Source: an uncultured Lachnospiraceae bacterium (GTDB lineage: Bacteria; Bacillota; Clostridia; Lachnospirales; Lachnospiraceae). Taken from it: a stretch of DNA of 64,000 nt. A program made the translations under genes and the position numbers. Below the pieces are notes generated by a model. It made no database searches and was not told the DNA's origin. It saw only the letters and a list, made by a program, of their open reading frames with translations. Numbering within the stretch: the first letter of the stretch is position 1; each line of letters begins with the position of its first letter. Below, piece after piece: positions 15,924 to 24,015 of the stretch. The stretch covers positions 1 to 64,000 of the forward strand of contig CAJUDH010000015.1 of assembly GCA_910584845.1 (NCBI GenBank), read 5' to 3'.

Positions 15924-16927
15924 AAAGTATAACGATCATTATTCCCAATTACAACGGCCTTGCCTTTTTGCCGCCTTGCCTGGCTGCCTTAAAGCGCCAG
16001 TCATGCCAGGATTTTGACCTTTTGGTGGTGGATAACGGTTCAGATGACGGCAGCCGCCAATGGCTGGAGGAACACCGTGTCCCGTCTGTTTTCCTGCCGG
16101 AAAACACAGGCTTTTCAGGGGCGGCCAATGTAGGGATCCGCGCGGCAAAGACCCCTTATGTCATTTTGCTTAACAATGATACAAAAGCAGGGGTTCATTA
16201 TGTGGAGCACCTGTTAAAAGCCATCCAGGCTTCACCCAAGATTTTTTCTGTCAGCCCCAAAATGGTGCAAATGCAGGATGAAAGCCTGGTAGACGACGCC
16301 GGGGATATGTATTCCATAATGGGCTGGGCTTACCAGCGGGGGGTAGGGCAGGAGGCGAAACGCTACAACCGGCCATGCCACATTTTTGCCGCGTGTGCCG
16401 GGGCGGCTATCTACCGGAGGTGTGTTTTTGACAAGATCGGCCTTTTTGATGAAATGCATTTTGCCTATTTGGAAGATATAGACGTGGGCTACCGGGCTAA
16501 AATTGCCGGGTATTTCAACCTGTATTGCCCAAAGGCAGTAGTGCGCCACGTGGGCAGCGGTACCAGCGGATCCAAATATAATGAATTTAAAGTACGGCTG
16601 GCTGCCCGCAATAATGTTTACCTGAATTATAAAAACATGCCTTATTGGCAGCTTTTGGCCAATAGCCTGCCGATTGCCGCGGGGCTGGCGGTGAAATATA
16701 TGTTTTTCCGCAAAATGGGTTTGGAAAAGGCGTTCCTTTCCGGATTCTGGGAAGGGGTGCGGACTGCGGGGAAGGCCAAAAAGGCGGCTTTCCCGGAGGC
16801 CCGCTTTAGCGATTACCTGGCCATACAATGGGAGCTGGCCTATGGTGCGGTTTTATATGTTTATGAGTTTTCCCGGCGCCAAATCCGCAAAAAAAGGGAA
16901 AAGGCTGTAGATTTAAGAGAAAATTAA
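15920..16927 (+). CDS. GT2 glycosyltransferase, rhamnosyltransferase-like
   Basis: The 335-residue protein is a GT2 enzyme (IIPNYNGLAF at 7-16, VVDNGSDDGS near 36-45, LLNNDT near 79-84, YLEDIDVGYRA near 187-197). Its C-terminal helical segment (about 240-320) is typical of WbbL-like rhamnosyltransferases. It is translationally coupled to the tandem GT2 enzyme through an ATGA overlap, with GGGGGGG as ribosome site. It probably adds one residue to the lipid-linked glycan. The sugar donor (for example dTDP-rhamnose) is not proven, and no rml genes are in the window. Confidence 0.8.
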   Translation: MKSITIIIPNYNGLAFLPPCLAALKRQSCQDFDLLVVDNGSDDGSRQWLEEHRVPSVFLPENTGFSGAANVGIRAAKTPYVILLNNDTKAGVHYVEHLLKAIQASPKIFSVSPKMVQMQDESLVDDAGDMYSIMGWAYQRGVGQEAKRYNRPCHIFAACAGAAIYRRCVFDKIGLFDEMHFAYLEDIDVGYRAKIAGYFNLYCPKAVVRHVGSGTSGSKYNEFKVRLAARNNVYLNYKNMPYWQLLANSLPIAAGLAVKYMFFRKMGLEKAFLSGFWEGVRTAGKAKKAAFPEARFSDYLAIQWELAYGAVLYVYEFSRRQIRKKREKAVDLREN

Positions 16928-16956
16928 TAGAACAATAGGAAGAATTCGTGTATAAT
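16928..16956 (+). promoter_or_regulatory. Possible promoter before the glycosylphosphotransferase
   Basis: A perfect TATAAT (16951-16956) has a poor -35 (TAGAAC, 16928-16933) 17 bases upstream, about 46 bases before the ATG at 17003. Confidence 0.35.
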
Positions 16957-17002
16957 CGTTACCGCCGGGGTACTTTAAGGGTGATGGGTAAGGTGAAACA
17001 TT

Positions 17003-18418
17003 ATGATAAAAGATAACCAAAAGAGATTGAACCGCCTTCACGTGCTCCTTGACGCGCTGGTAATTGTGGCGGCTTATGTCTTTAGCTGGTATATCATGAT
17101 TGGGAGCGGGTGGTTCCGGGCGGCCAACGAGGTGCTGGGCCCCGGGATTTATCTGGGTGTGCTGGTGGCCGTGGTGCCGGTTTATTTATTGCTGTATGGA
17201 TTTTTCCATTTATTTACCCCCAAAAGGGCCCAGGGGCGCCGGCAGGAATTTGCCAATATTTGCAAAGCCAACCTGGTAGGGCTTTCCATGGCGGGCCTGG
17301 TGTTATATTTAGGGGGGAAGAACCCATACTTCCAGCATTTTTCCCGAAGGATGGTTATGTTTTTTTTCTTGGCCAATACCGTGGCCGAGACTTTGGAGCG
17401 GAACCTGATCCGTTCGAGCCTGCGCGCCATCCGTGCCAAAGGGTATAACCAAAAACATGTCCTGCTGGTAGGGTACAGCAGGGCGGCGGAAAGCTATATT
17501 GACCGGGTACTGGCTAATCCGGCATGGGGCTACCAGATCCGTGGCATTTTAGATGACCACAGGCATTACGGGGAAAATTACCGGGGTGTCCGGGTTATCG
17601 GGTCCACCGGGAACTTAAAAAAAATCCTGGACATGAATTTGTTGGACGAGATTGCTATTACGTTAAGCATTAAAGACTATACCGGCCTGGAGAGGATCGT
17701 GGCCGAATGCGAAAAGTCAGGCGTGCATACCAAATTCATCCCCGATTATAATAAATTTATCCCTACCAGGCCTTATACAGAGGATCTGCAGGGGCTTCCG
17801 GTGATTAATATCCGGCATGTCCCGTTAAGCAATCCGCTCAACGCCACCGTCAAACGGGGCGTGGATATTTTTGGGGCATTGGTTGCCTTGGCTTTGTTTT
17901 CCCCTATTATGCTGGGGGCGGCGGCCTTGATCAAGCTGACTTCTCCGGGGCCGGTTATTTATAGCCAGGAAAGGGTAGGGCTACACAACCGCCCCTTTAA
18001 GATGTACAAATTCCGTTCCATGGAAGTGCAGGCGCCAGGTAGGGAGAAAGGCCAGTGGACTACGCCCCATGACCCCCGTGTGACGCCAATCGGCCGGTTG
18101 ATCCGCAGTACCAGCGTGGATGAAATGCCGCAGCTTTTCAATGTGCTAGTAGGGAACATGAGCCTGGTGGGGCCACGGCCAGAGCGGCCGTTTTTTGTGG
18201 AACGGTTTAAAGAAGAGATACCGCGTTATATGATCAAACACCAGGTACGCCCGGGCATGACCGGGTGGGCTCAGATCAATGGGTACCGGGGGGATACTTC
18301 CATTGAGAAACGGATCGAACATGACCTTTATTATATTGAGAACTGGACTATGGGGTTTGATTTTAAGATTTTGTTCTTGACATTTTTTAAAGGCTTTATC
18401 AATAAAAATGCCTATTGA
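17003..18418 (+). CDS. Undecaprenyl-phosphate glycosylphosphotransferase (WcaJ/CpsE type)
   Basis: The 471-residue membrane protein is the initiating enzyme of the block. Four to five transmembrane helices (within about 10-135) precede a nucleotide-binding-like region (VLLVGYSRAAES near 153-164). The catalytic bacterial sugar transferase domain follows (from KRGVDIFGA near 284), with a further membrane helix, KFRSM (336-340), DEMPQLFNV, GPRPERP and the PGMTGWAQ motif. The family transfers hexose-1-phosphate from a UDP-sugar to undecaprenyl phosphate. It follows the GT2 genes by 75 bases and precedes the LCP protein that could attach the finished polymer to the wall. AAGGTGAAACATT precedes the start. 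Confidence 0.9.
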   Translation: MIKDNQKRLNRLHVLLDALVIVAAYVFSWYIMIGSGWFRAANEVLGPGIYLGVLVAVVPVYLLLYGFFHLFTPKRAQGRRQEFANICKANLVGLSMAGLVLYLGGKNPYFQHFSRRMVMFFFLANTVAETLERNLIRSSLRAIRAKGYNQKHVLLVGYSRAAESYIDRVLANPAWGYQIRGILDDHRHYGENYRGVRVIGSTGNLKKILDMNLLDEIAITLSIKDYTGLERIVAECEKSGVHTKFIPDYNKFIPTRPYTEDLQGLPVINIRHVPLSNPLNATVKRGVDIFGALVALALFSPIMLGAAALIKLTSPGPVIYSQERVGLHNRPFKMYKFRSMEVQAPGREKGQWTTPHDPRVTPIGRLIRSTSVDEMPQLFNVLVGNMSLVGPRPERPFFVERFKEEIPRYMIKHQVRPGMTGWAQINGYRGDTSIEKRIEHDLYYIENWTMGFDFKILFLTFFKGFINKNAY

Positions 18419-18451
18419 CTAATAATTTTTAATTTGAGAAGAGGTAGTTGC

Positions 18452-20512
18452 ATGAGCCACGAATATGATGAAGACAGAAAACGTATGGCGGAGCGCAGGA
18501 GCCGGGGAAACCAAAAGGCAAGGGGGATGCGTGCAGAGCCGTCATCCGCAAGGCCGCAATCGGATGGGCTGAAAGTAATGAGTGGCGCTTCCATGCATTC
18601 TGCAAGAAGGCGGCCAGGCCGCCAAGGGGCGGCCCAGGCGGCGGCTACGGTACCCGGCGGCGGGCGGCTGGGAGGGGGTTCCCCCCGAAGGGGCCGGGAC
18701 AACGGAAAGAAGAAAGTCCGCCGCAGGATTATTACCATGATCGTGGCAGAGTGCTTTGCTTTGATTTTTATTTTTGGCTATGCTTACGTGATGCGGATGG
18801 TAAACAAAGTAAGCCGGCCGGAAATTAATATGGAGGCAATAGAGAACCAGGATTTGGATGTGGTTACCCGGGAGAAGCTAAAAGGCTATTGGACAATCGC
18901 CGTGTTTGGCGTGGATGCCAGGGACAAAGCGATTAACAGGGGAACCAATTCCGATGTAAATATTATCTGCAATATTAATCTGGAGACCGGCGAGATTAAG
19001 CTGGTATCTTTGTTCCGCGACACTTATTTGAACATTTCCAAAGAAGGGAGCTACAATAAGTTTAACCAGGCATATTTCGTGGGGGGGCCGGAACAGGCTA
19101 TGTCTGCGTTAAACCGTAACCTGGATTTAAACATAACGGACTATATTACTTTTAACTGGAAGGCGGTAGCGGACGCTATCAATATATTGGGGGGCGTGGA
19201 TATTGAGCTGAGCAATGCGGAATTTTATTATATCAATTCCTTTATTACCGAGACGGTTAAAGTAACGGGTATTGGCTCCAAGCAGCTTACCCATGCGGGG
19301 ATGAACCACCTGGACGGCGTCCAGGCAGTGGCTTATGGCAGGCTGCGCCTAATGGATACGGACTTCGCGAGGACGGAACGCCAGCGCAAGGTGATCAGTC
19401 AGGCTTTTGAGAAAGCCAAAACAGCGGATTTTGATACGTTGCGCCAGGTGCTTGGGGCGGTGTTCCCGCAGATATCCACCAGTTTATGGGTAGATGATAT
19501 TTATGTCAGCATGAAGAATATCAATAAATACCATCTGGGGGAGAGCATGGGGTTCCCGGCAGCCAGGGGAGATGCCAATATGGGCAAAAAGGGCGCCTGT
19601 GTCATTCCGCAGACTTTGGAAAGCAATGTGGTCAAGCTTCATGAGTTCTTGTTCGATACAGAAGAATATACGCCGTCGGAAGCCGTAAAGAGTATCAGCC
19701 AGAGGATAGCGGCGGATACCGGCATGTACAAAGAAGGCACTTATGTAAAAAATGTTAAGACGGATGGAGGGGTGATCCAGCCGCCAAAGACTACCGCGGC
19801 CCCATCCGAGCCTACCAAGGCGTCCAAGGAGACGGAGGCCGGCAAAACTTCATCTGCCAGCGAAAAGGAATATGAAGATATTTATGTTTTAGACTCCAAT
19901 GGGAGAAAGGTAAAGAAAACCATTGTCCGGGAGACGGACGGGGATGGGGATTATGTGAGGCAGGAAACCGACGCAGACGGGATTGCCATTGGCTGGGAGC
20001 TGGATGCAGACGGAAAGCTGGTCAGAAAAAGGAGAGGGGAGACTACCCCGGGCAGCGACAGCCAGCCGGGGGCAAACGTCAGGCCTACGCCTGCTGTAAC
20101 CGATGAAGACGGGGATCCTGTGGAAACCAGCGCAAACCATGGCCTGGCACCGGGCGAGGACACGCAAGGGGGCAGCCCCACCCGGCCTGAAACCCGTCCG
20201 ACAGCCGGAACGGACGTGATTTATCCGGCCAGGCCTACGGCTTCCCCCGAACCGGAAAGCTCCCGCAATTCCCTGGAAGGCCCTGGGGGCGGCCAGGGGG
20301 GATCCATGGAATATGAGACGACGCCATCCTATTCGGCACCGGTGTCGGCGCCCAATACCAGCCCGACCAGCGCGGTTACGCCAGGCGGGCCGGGCGGGCA
20401 AGGGGGAATGGCCCCCGCCCCGGGAGGGGAGGCCAACGGCGCCCCGCCTATGGGCAATGGATCCCAGGGGCCTACCGGGTCAGGGGGGATTGTCGCGGCT
20501 CCCGGGCAGTAA
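18452..20512 (+). CDS. LytR-CpsA-Psr (LCP) family ligase with long low-complexity tail
   Basis: The 686-residue protein has a basic, disordered N-terminus (1-90), one membrane helix (about 93-116) and an extracellular LCP domain (about 145-340). The conserved polyprenyl-phosphate-binding residues are visible in FGVDARD, the SDVN stretch and SLFRDTYL. LCP enzymes move lipid-linked glycans or teichoic acids onto peptidoglycan. From about 400 onward the chain is Thr/Pro/Glu/Gly-rich, probably disordered, and includes DSNGRK/DADG repeats reminiscent of wall-binding turns. The ATG at 18452 follows AGAAGAGGTAG. It lies 33 bases after the glycosylphosphotransferase, so it is the likely last step of this block. 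Confidence 0.85.
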   Translation: MSHEYDEDRKRMAERRSRGNQKARGMRAEPSSARPQSDGLKVMSGASMHSARRRPGRQGAAQAAATVPGGGRLGGGSPRRGRDNGKKKVRRRIITMIVAECFALIFIFGYAYVMRMVNKVSRPEINMEAIENQDLDVVTREKLKGYWTIAVFGVDARDKAINRGTNSDVNIICNINLETGEIKLVSLFRDTYLNISKEGSYNKFNQAYFVGGPEQAMSALNRNLDLNITDYITFNWKAVADAINILGGVDIELSNAEFYYINSFITETVKVTGIGSKQLTHAGMNHLDGVQAVAYGRLRLMDTDFARTERQRKVISQAFEKAKTADFDTLRQVLGAVFPQISTSLWVDDIYVSMKNINKYHLGESMGFPAARGDANMGKKGACVIPQTLESNVVKLHEFLFDTEEYTPSEAVKSISQRIAADTGMYKEGTYVKNVKTDGGVIQPPKTTAAPSEPTKASKETEAGKTSSASEKEYEDIYVLDSNGRKVKKTIVRETDGDGDYVRQETDADGIAIGWELDADGKLVRKRRGETTPGSDSQPGANVRPTPAVTDEDGDPVETSANHGLAPGEDTQGGSPTRPETRPTAGTDVIYPARPTASPEPESSRNSLEGPGGGQGGSMEYETTPSYSAPVSAPNTSPTSAVTPGGPGGQGGMAPAPGGEANGAPPMGNGSQGPTGSGGIVAAPGQ

Positions 20513-20901
20513 GCCGTATATCCGCTGTTTTGGCATTTCCATAATATGGAGGAGGGGCCGGGCTACCAGCAGATGTGTCAAAAATGCCAAAATCGGGCAT
20601 TTCGGCGGCCAACAGACAGCCTGGCAGGTGCACAGCCCCTATGGTAAAGGCTTAATGTTTTCATATATGTAAAGCTTTGAAAAAGACGGCAAGGGCGTTC
20701 ACACAGAAATTATAATTCCAACACAATTTTATCACATTTCCTTGTTATATTGATTGTAATGATTCGAAAGGCTTCAAAGAAGCAGCAATTCCGATTCATT
20801 GCCGCCATGGATGGAATGGGGTTGACAAAAGTGCCATGGCAAAAGATAGGAAAGACTAAAGGGAAGGGGATGTTTCCCAACCTTGGAAAGGGGATTATAA
20901 T
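20513..20901. other. Intergenic region before htrA
   Basis: These 389 bases contain no gene I can support. Several TATAAT-like hexamers occur near 20711 and 20740-20760, so the htrA promoter is probably here, but none has a good -35. A short dyad AAATGCC...GGGCATTT lies near 20583-20601. Confidence 0.35.
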
Positions 20902-22323
20902 ATGTACGAAAATGAAAAAGACGGAAAAGGAATAGACCGGGAAGCAGATTGGCGCCGGCAAGAGGCCCAGGGCTGGCAACAATATGACCAGGCCCGGCAA
21001 TATGACCAGGCCCAAAGGCAGTACGGCCAGGCCCAGCAGTATGGCCAAGATGCCCGTTACAACCGGATGAATATGGACCACATTCCCCAAGAGCCGAAAA
21101 ACAGTTCCGGCAAAGGGGGTTCCCTGGCGGTAAAAGCGGCCGGGATTATAGCCGGGGCTATTGTGTTTGGCACGGTAGCCGGCAGCACCATGTTTGGGGT
21201 AAATACCTTAGGCGAGTTTGTGAAAAGCAAAAACGCCCCAAAAGAAAAGGTGCAGGTCAGTGTGGAAACAGCCGGTACCCAGGCGCCCGATGCATCGGCG
21301 GAGGCCATGCCAGCCCTTCAAACGGATGTGTCTTCCATCGTGGAGAGGGCTATGCCTTCTGTGGTGGCTATCACCAATACCATAGTGATGGAGCAGCGGC
21401 CCTGGTTTGGGCCCAGCCAGAGGTATGAAGTCCCCAGCAGCGGATCCGGCATTATTGTGGGCCAGAATGACGATGAGCTCTTAATCGTGACCAACAACCA
21501 TGTGGTGGAGGATTCCAAAGAGCTGCTGGTAACATTTATTGATGAAAATACCGTGAATGCTGCTATTAAAGGGACAGATTCGGAAAGCGACTTGGCGGTG
21601 ATTGCCGTCCCCCTTGCCGATATTGAGCCAGAAACCATGGGGCAGATTAAAGTGGCTACATTGGGGGATTCCGATGCGCTGAAGGTAGGCCAAGGCGTGA
21701 TCGCTATTGGAAACGCTTTGGGTTATGGCCAGTCGGTGACCGTGGGCTATGTGAGCGCATTGGATCGGGAAGTAAGGACAGAAGAACAGGTTAGCCGTAA
21801 CCTGCTTCAGACCGATGCAGCCATCAACCCAGGAAACAGCGGCGGGGCGCTTTTAAATATGAGGGGCGAGGTTGTGGGCATTAATGCCGCCAAATACTCT
21901 TCCACAGAAGTAGAAGGGATCGGGTATGCCATCCCCATTTCCAAAGCCCAGGATATTATCAATGAATTGATGAACCGGAAGACCCGGGTAGAGGTGGAAG
22001 AAGGCAAACGGGGATATTTGGGTATTCAGGGAACCAACATTGACGATGTGGCGGCTGCTATGTACGGTATGCCACGGGGGGTCTATATATATAAGATTAT
22101 TGAAGGCGGCGCCGCTGGCCAATCTGACCTTAGGGAGAAAGACATTATTACCAAATTTGACGGGCAGGCCGTGCGTTCCATGGAAGATTTGCAAACTATG
22201 CTGACCTATTATGAAGGCGGCGCTACGGTTGCGCTGACGGTCCAATCCCTAAATAACGGGGAGTATGTGGAACGGAGCGTAGAAATTACCCTTGGTTACC
22301 AAAGGGATGCCAAGGAACAATAA
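20902..22323 (+). CDS. htrA: HtrA/DegP-type membrane-anchored serine protease
   Basis: The 473-residue protein has a hydrophilic N-terminus with QYDQARQYDQAQ-like repeats (about 26-50) and one membrane helix (about 78-100). A trypsin-like domain follows with the full triad His200 (TNNHV), Asp230 (SDLAV) and Ser313 (GNSGG). One PDZ domain lies at about 370-465. HtrA enzymes degrade or refold damaged exported proteins at the outer face of the membrane. The cytoplasmic tail rich in Gln and Tyr is longer than in many HtrA proteins. It stands between the LCP gene and clpX with its own intergenic regions. GGAAAGGGGATTA precedes the ATG. Confidence 0.9.
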   Translation: MYENEKDGKGIDREADWRRQEAQGWQQYDQARQYDQAQRQYGQAQQYGQDARYNRMNMDHIPQEPKNSSGKGGSLAVKAAGIIAGAIVFGTVAGSTMFGVNTLGEFVKSKNAPKEKVQVSVETAGTQAPDASAEAMPALQTDVSSIVERAMPSVVAITNTIVMEQRPWFGPSQRYEVPSSGSGIIVGQNDDELLIVTNNHVVEDSKELLVTFIDENTVNAAIKGTDSESDLAVIAVPLADIEPETMGQIKVATLGDSDALKVGQGVIAIGNALGYGQSVTVGYVSALDREVRTEEQVSRNLLQTDAAINPGNSGGALLNMRGEVVGINAAKYSSTEVEGIGYAIPISKAQDIINELMNRKTRVEVEEGKRGYLGIQGTNIDDVAAAMYGMPRGVYIYKIIEGGAAGQSDLREKDIITKFDGQAVRSMEDLQTMLTYYEGGATVALTVQSLNNGEYVERSVEITLGYQRDAKEQ

Positions 22324-22346
22324 GGGCTAAAACAGACATGGGATAA

Positions 22347-22387
22347 ACAAATACTCAGAGTGCTTTTACAGCGCCCTGAGTATTTGT
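22347..22387 (+). terminator. Inverted repeat after htrA
   Basis: A perfect 12-base stem (22347-22358 with 22376-22387) lies 24 bases after the htrA stop. No T run follows, so termination may be partial. Confidence 0.45.
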
Positions 22388-22460
22388 GCAGATAATACTA
22401 GAAAATCGTTGGCTATCCGCCACGGGGAAGCAGGCCACCTGTACCGTGCTACGGATATGG

Positions 22461-22493
22461 GCCAACCAAGCGGGTATGAGTAGGTAGGCCGCC
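22461..22493. repeat. Intergenic repeat, copy 1
   Basis: About 32 bases around GCGGGTATG...AGGCCGCC match 62222-62253 at 25 of 32 positions by eye. Each copy lies shortly before the ribosome site of a gene. Confidence 0.35.
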
Positions 22494-22547
22494 GGATGCC
22501 CATCGGGCAACGGCAATGGAAAAGGCCTGTTCAGAGGAGGAAGACGG

Positions 22548-24005
22548 ATGGAAGATAAAGACCAGCAGAAAAAACAGCCGGGTGCGCAAAAGGGCGCCGC
22601 CGATGAAAAAGGCGACAGCCAGGAATATGAAAAAATATGTTATATGTGCCGCAGGCCTGAAAGCAAGGCCGGAAGCATGATTGTAATGCCAGGGGATATG
22701 TGCCTGTGCCATGACTGTATGCAAAAGGCATTTGATTCGGTAATGGGCAGCAACCTGGATTTGTCTAAAGTGGATTTTTCCCAGCTTTCCCAAATGCCTT
22801 ACATGAACTTAAATTTTATGCCTTCCGGGGACGGGGAGAATACGCCGCAAATGCAAATCTCCCGGAAGCAGAAAATAAAAAAGAAAAAGGAAAAGGCAGG
22901 GCCGGCTTTTGACTTAAAAGACATCCCGGCCCCCCATGTGATCAAAAGGCAACTGGATGAGTATGTGATTGGCCAGGAACGGGCCAAAAAAGTGGTTTCG
23001 GTGGCGGTATATAACCATTATAAACGGGTCTACGCGGAAAGCCTGAGGATTTCGCCAAAAAACGGGGACAAGTTATCACAGGCGGATGAAGTGCGCATAG
23101 AAAAATCCAATATTTTGATGATTGGCCCTACCGGCAGCGGCAAGACTTACCTGGTACGTACTTTGGCCCGCCTTCTGGATGTGCCTTTGGCAGTGGCAGA
23201 TGCCACATCTTTGACCGAGGCAGGCTATATCGGGGATGATATCGAGAGCGTGGTATCCAAATTGCTTTCTGCGGCGGGAAACGATGTGGAACGGGCGGAA
23301 CATGGGATTATTTTTATTGATGAAATAGACAAGATAGCCAAAAAACGCCAGACCAACGCCCGGGATGTAAGCGGGGAGTCGGTGCAGCAGGAGCTGCTAA
23401 AGCTTTTGGAAGGGAGCACTGTGGAAGTGCCGGTAGGCTCCAACCAGAAAAATGCCCTTACCCCCTTGACCACAGTGAATACAGACAATATCCTGTTTAT
23501 CTGCGGCGGGGCGTTCCCGGATTTAGAAAAGATTATCCGGGAACGTTTAAGCAAAACATCGTCTATGGGCTTCGGCGCGGAATTAAAGGATAAATATGAG
23601 AAGGACGCCCATATTTTAAATCAGGTGGCCAGTGCGGATTTGCGGGAATTTGGGATGATCCCGGAATTTTTAGGGCGGCTTCCTGTGACGGTAACGCTGG
23701 AAAAGCTTACGAAAGAACTGTTGGTACAAATTTTGAAAGAACCACGGAACGCCATTTTAAAACAATATGTCAAATTGTTGGATATGGACGAGGTAAAGCT
23801 GGCATTTGACGAAGACGCCCTGGAGTGGATTGCCCAGGAAGCTTTAAAAAGGGAAACGGGCGCCCGGGCCCTGCGTGCTATCCTGGAAGAATATATGTTG
23901 GACATCATGTACGAGATACCAAAAGACCCAAATATCGGTTCGGTGGTGATAACCCGGGCCTATCTGGAAAAGAGCGGCGGCCCTATGATCCGGATGCGTG
24001 GGTAG
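22548..24005 (+). CDS. clpX: ClpX-like AAA+ unfoldase, divergent paralogue
   Basis: The 485-residue protein has the ClpX layout. A zinc-binding domain uses C31, C34, C54 and C57. A long basic linker (about 60-120, KIKKKKEK) precedes the AAA+ module with Walker A GPTGSGKT (193-200), pore loop GYIG (226-229), Walker B IIFIDEID (254-261), ARDVSGE pore-2 loop and sensor-2 TGARALR. It is 60-70 residues longer than usual. The RKH substrate loop expected near 296-304 is replaced by GSNQKNAL. The ClpP-docking IGF tripeptide is MGF (340-342). There is no clpP, tig or lon beside it, unlike the usual cluster. It may be a second ClpX with altered substrate choice, but whether the genome has another copy cannot be seen here. 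AGAGGAGGAAG precedes the ATG. Confidence 0.85.
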   Translation: MEDKDQQKKQPGAQKGAADEKGDSQEYEKICYMCRRPESKAGSMIVMPGDMCLCHDCMQKAFDSVMGSNLDLSKVDFSQLSQMPYMNLNFMPSGDGENTPQMQISRKQKIKKKKEKAGPAFDLKDIPAPHVIKRQLDEYVIGQERAKKVVSVAVYNHYKRVYAESLRISPKNGDKLSQADEVRIEKSNILMIGPTGSGKTYLVRTLARLLDVPLAVADATSLTEAGYIGDDIESVVSKLLSAAGNDVERAEHGIIFIDEIDKIAKKRQTNARDVSGESVQQELLKLLEGSTVEVPVGSNQKNALTPLTTVNTDNILFICGGAFPDLEKIIRERLSKTSSMGFGAELKDKYEKDAHILNQVASADLREFGMIPEFLGRLPVTVTLEKLTKELLVQILKEPRNAILKQYVKLLDMDEVKLAFDEDALEWIAQEALKRETGARALRAILEEYMLDIMYEIPKDPNIGSVVITRAYLEKSGGPMIRMRG

Positions 24006-24015
24006 CGCCAAAACC

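Noticed and set aside
20313..20672. 119-codon frame overlapping the LCP tail
   Set aside because: The Arg/Pro-rich product mirrors the repetitive tail of the LCP gene in another frame and has no ribosome site.
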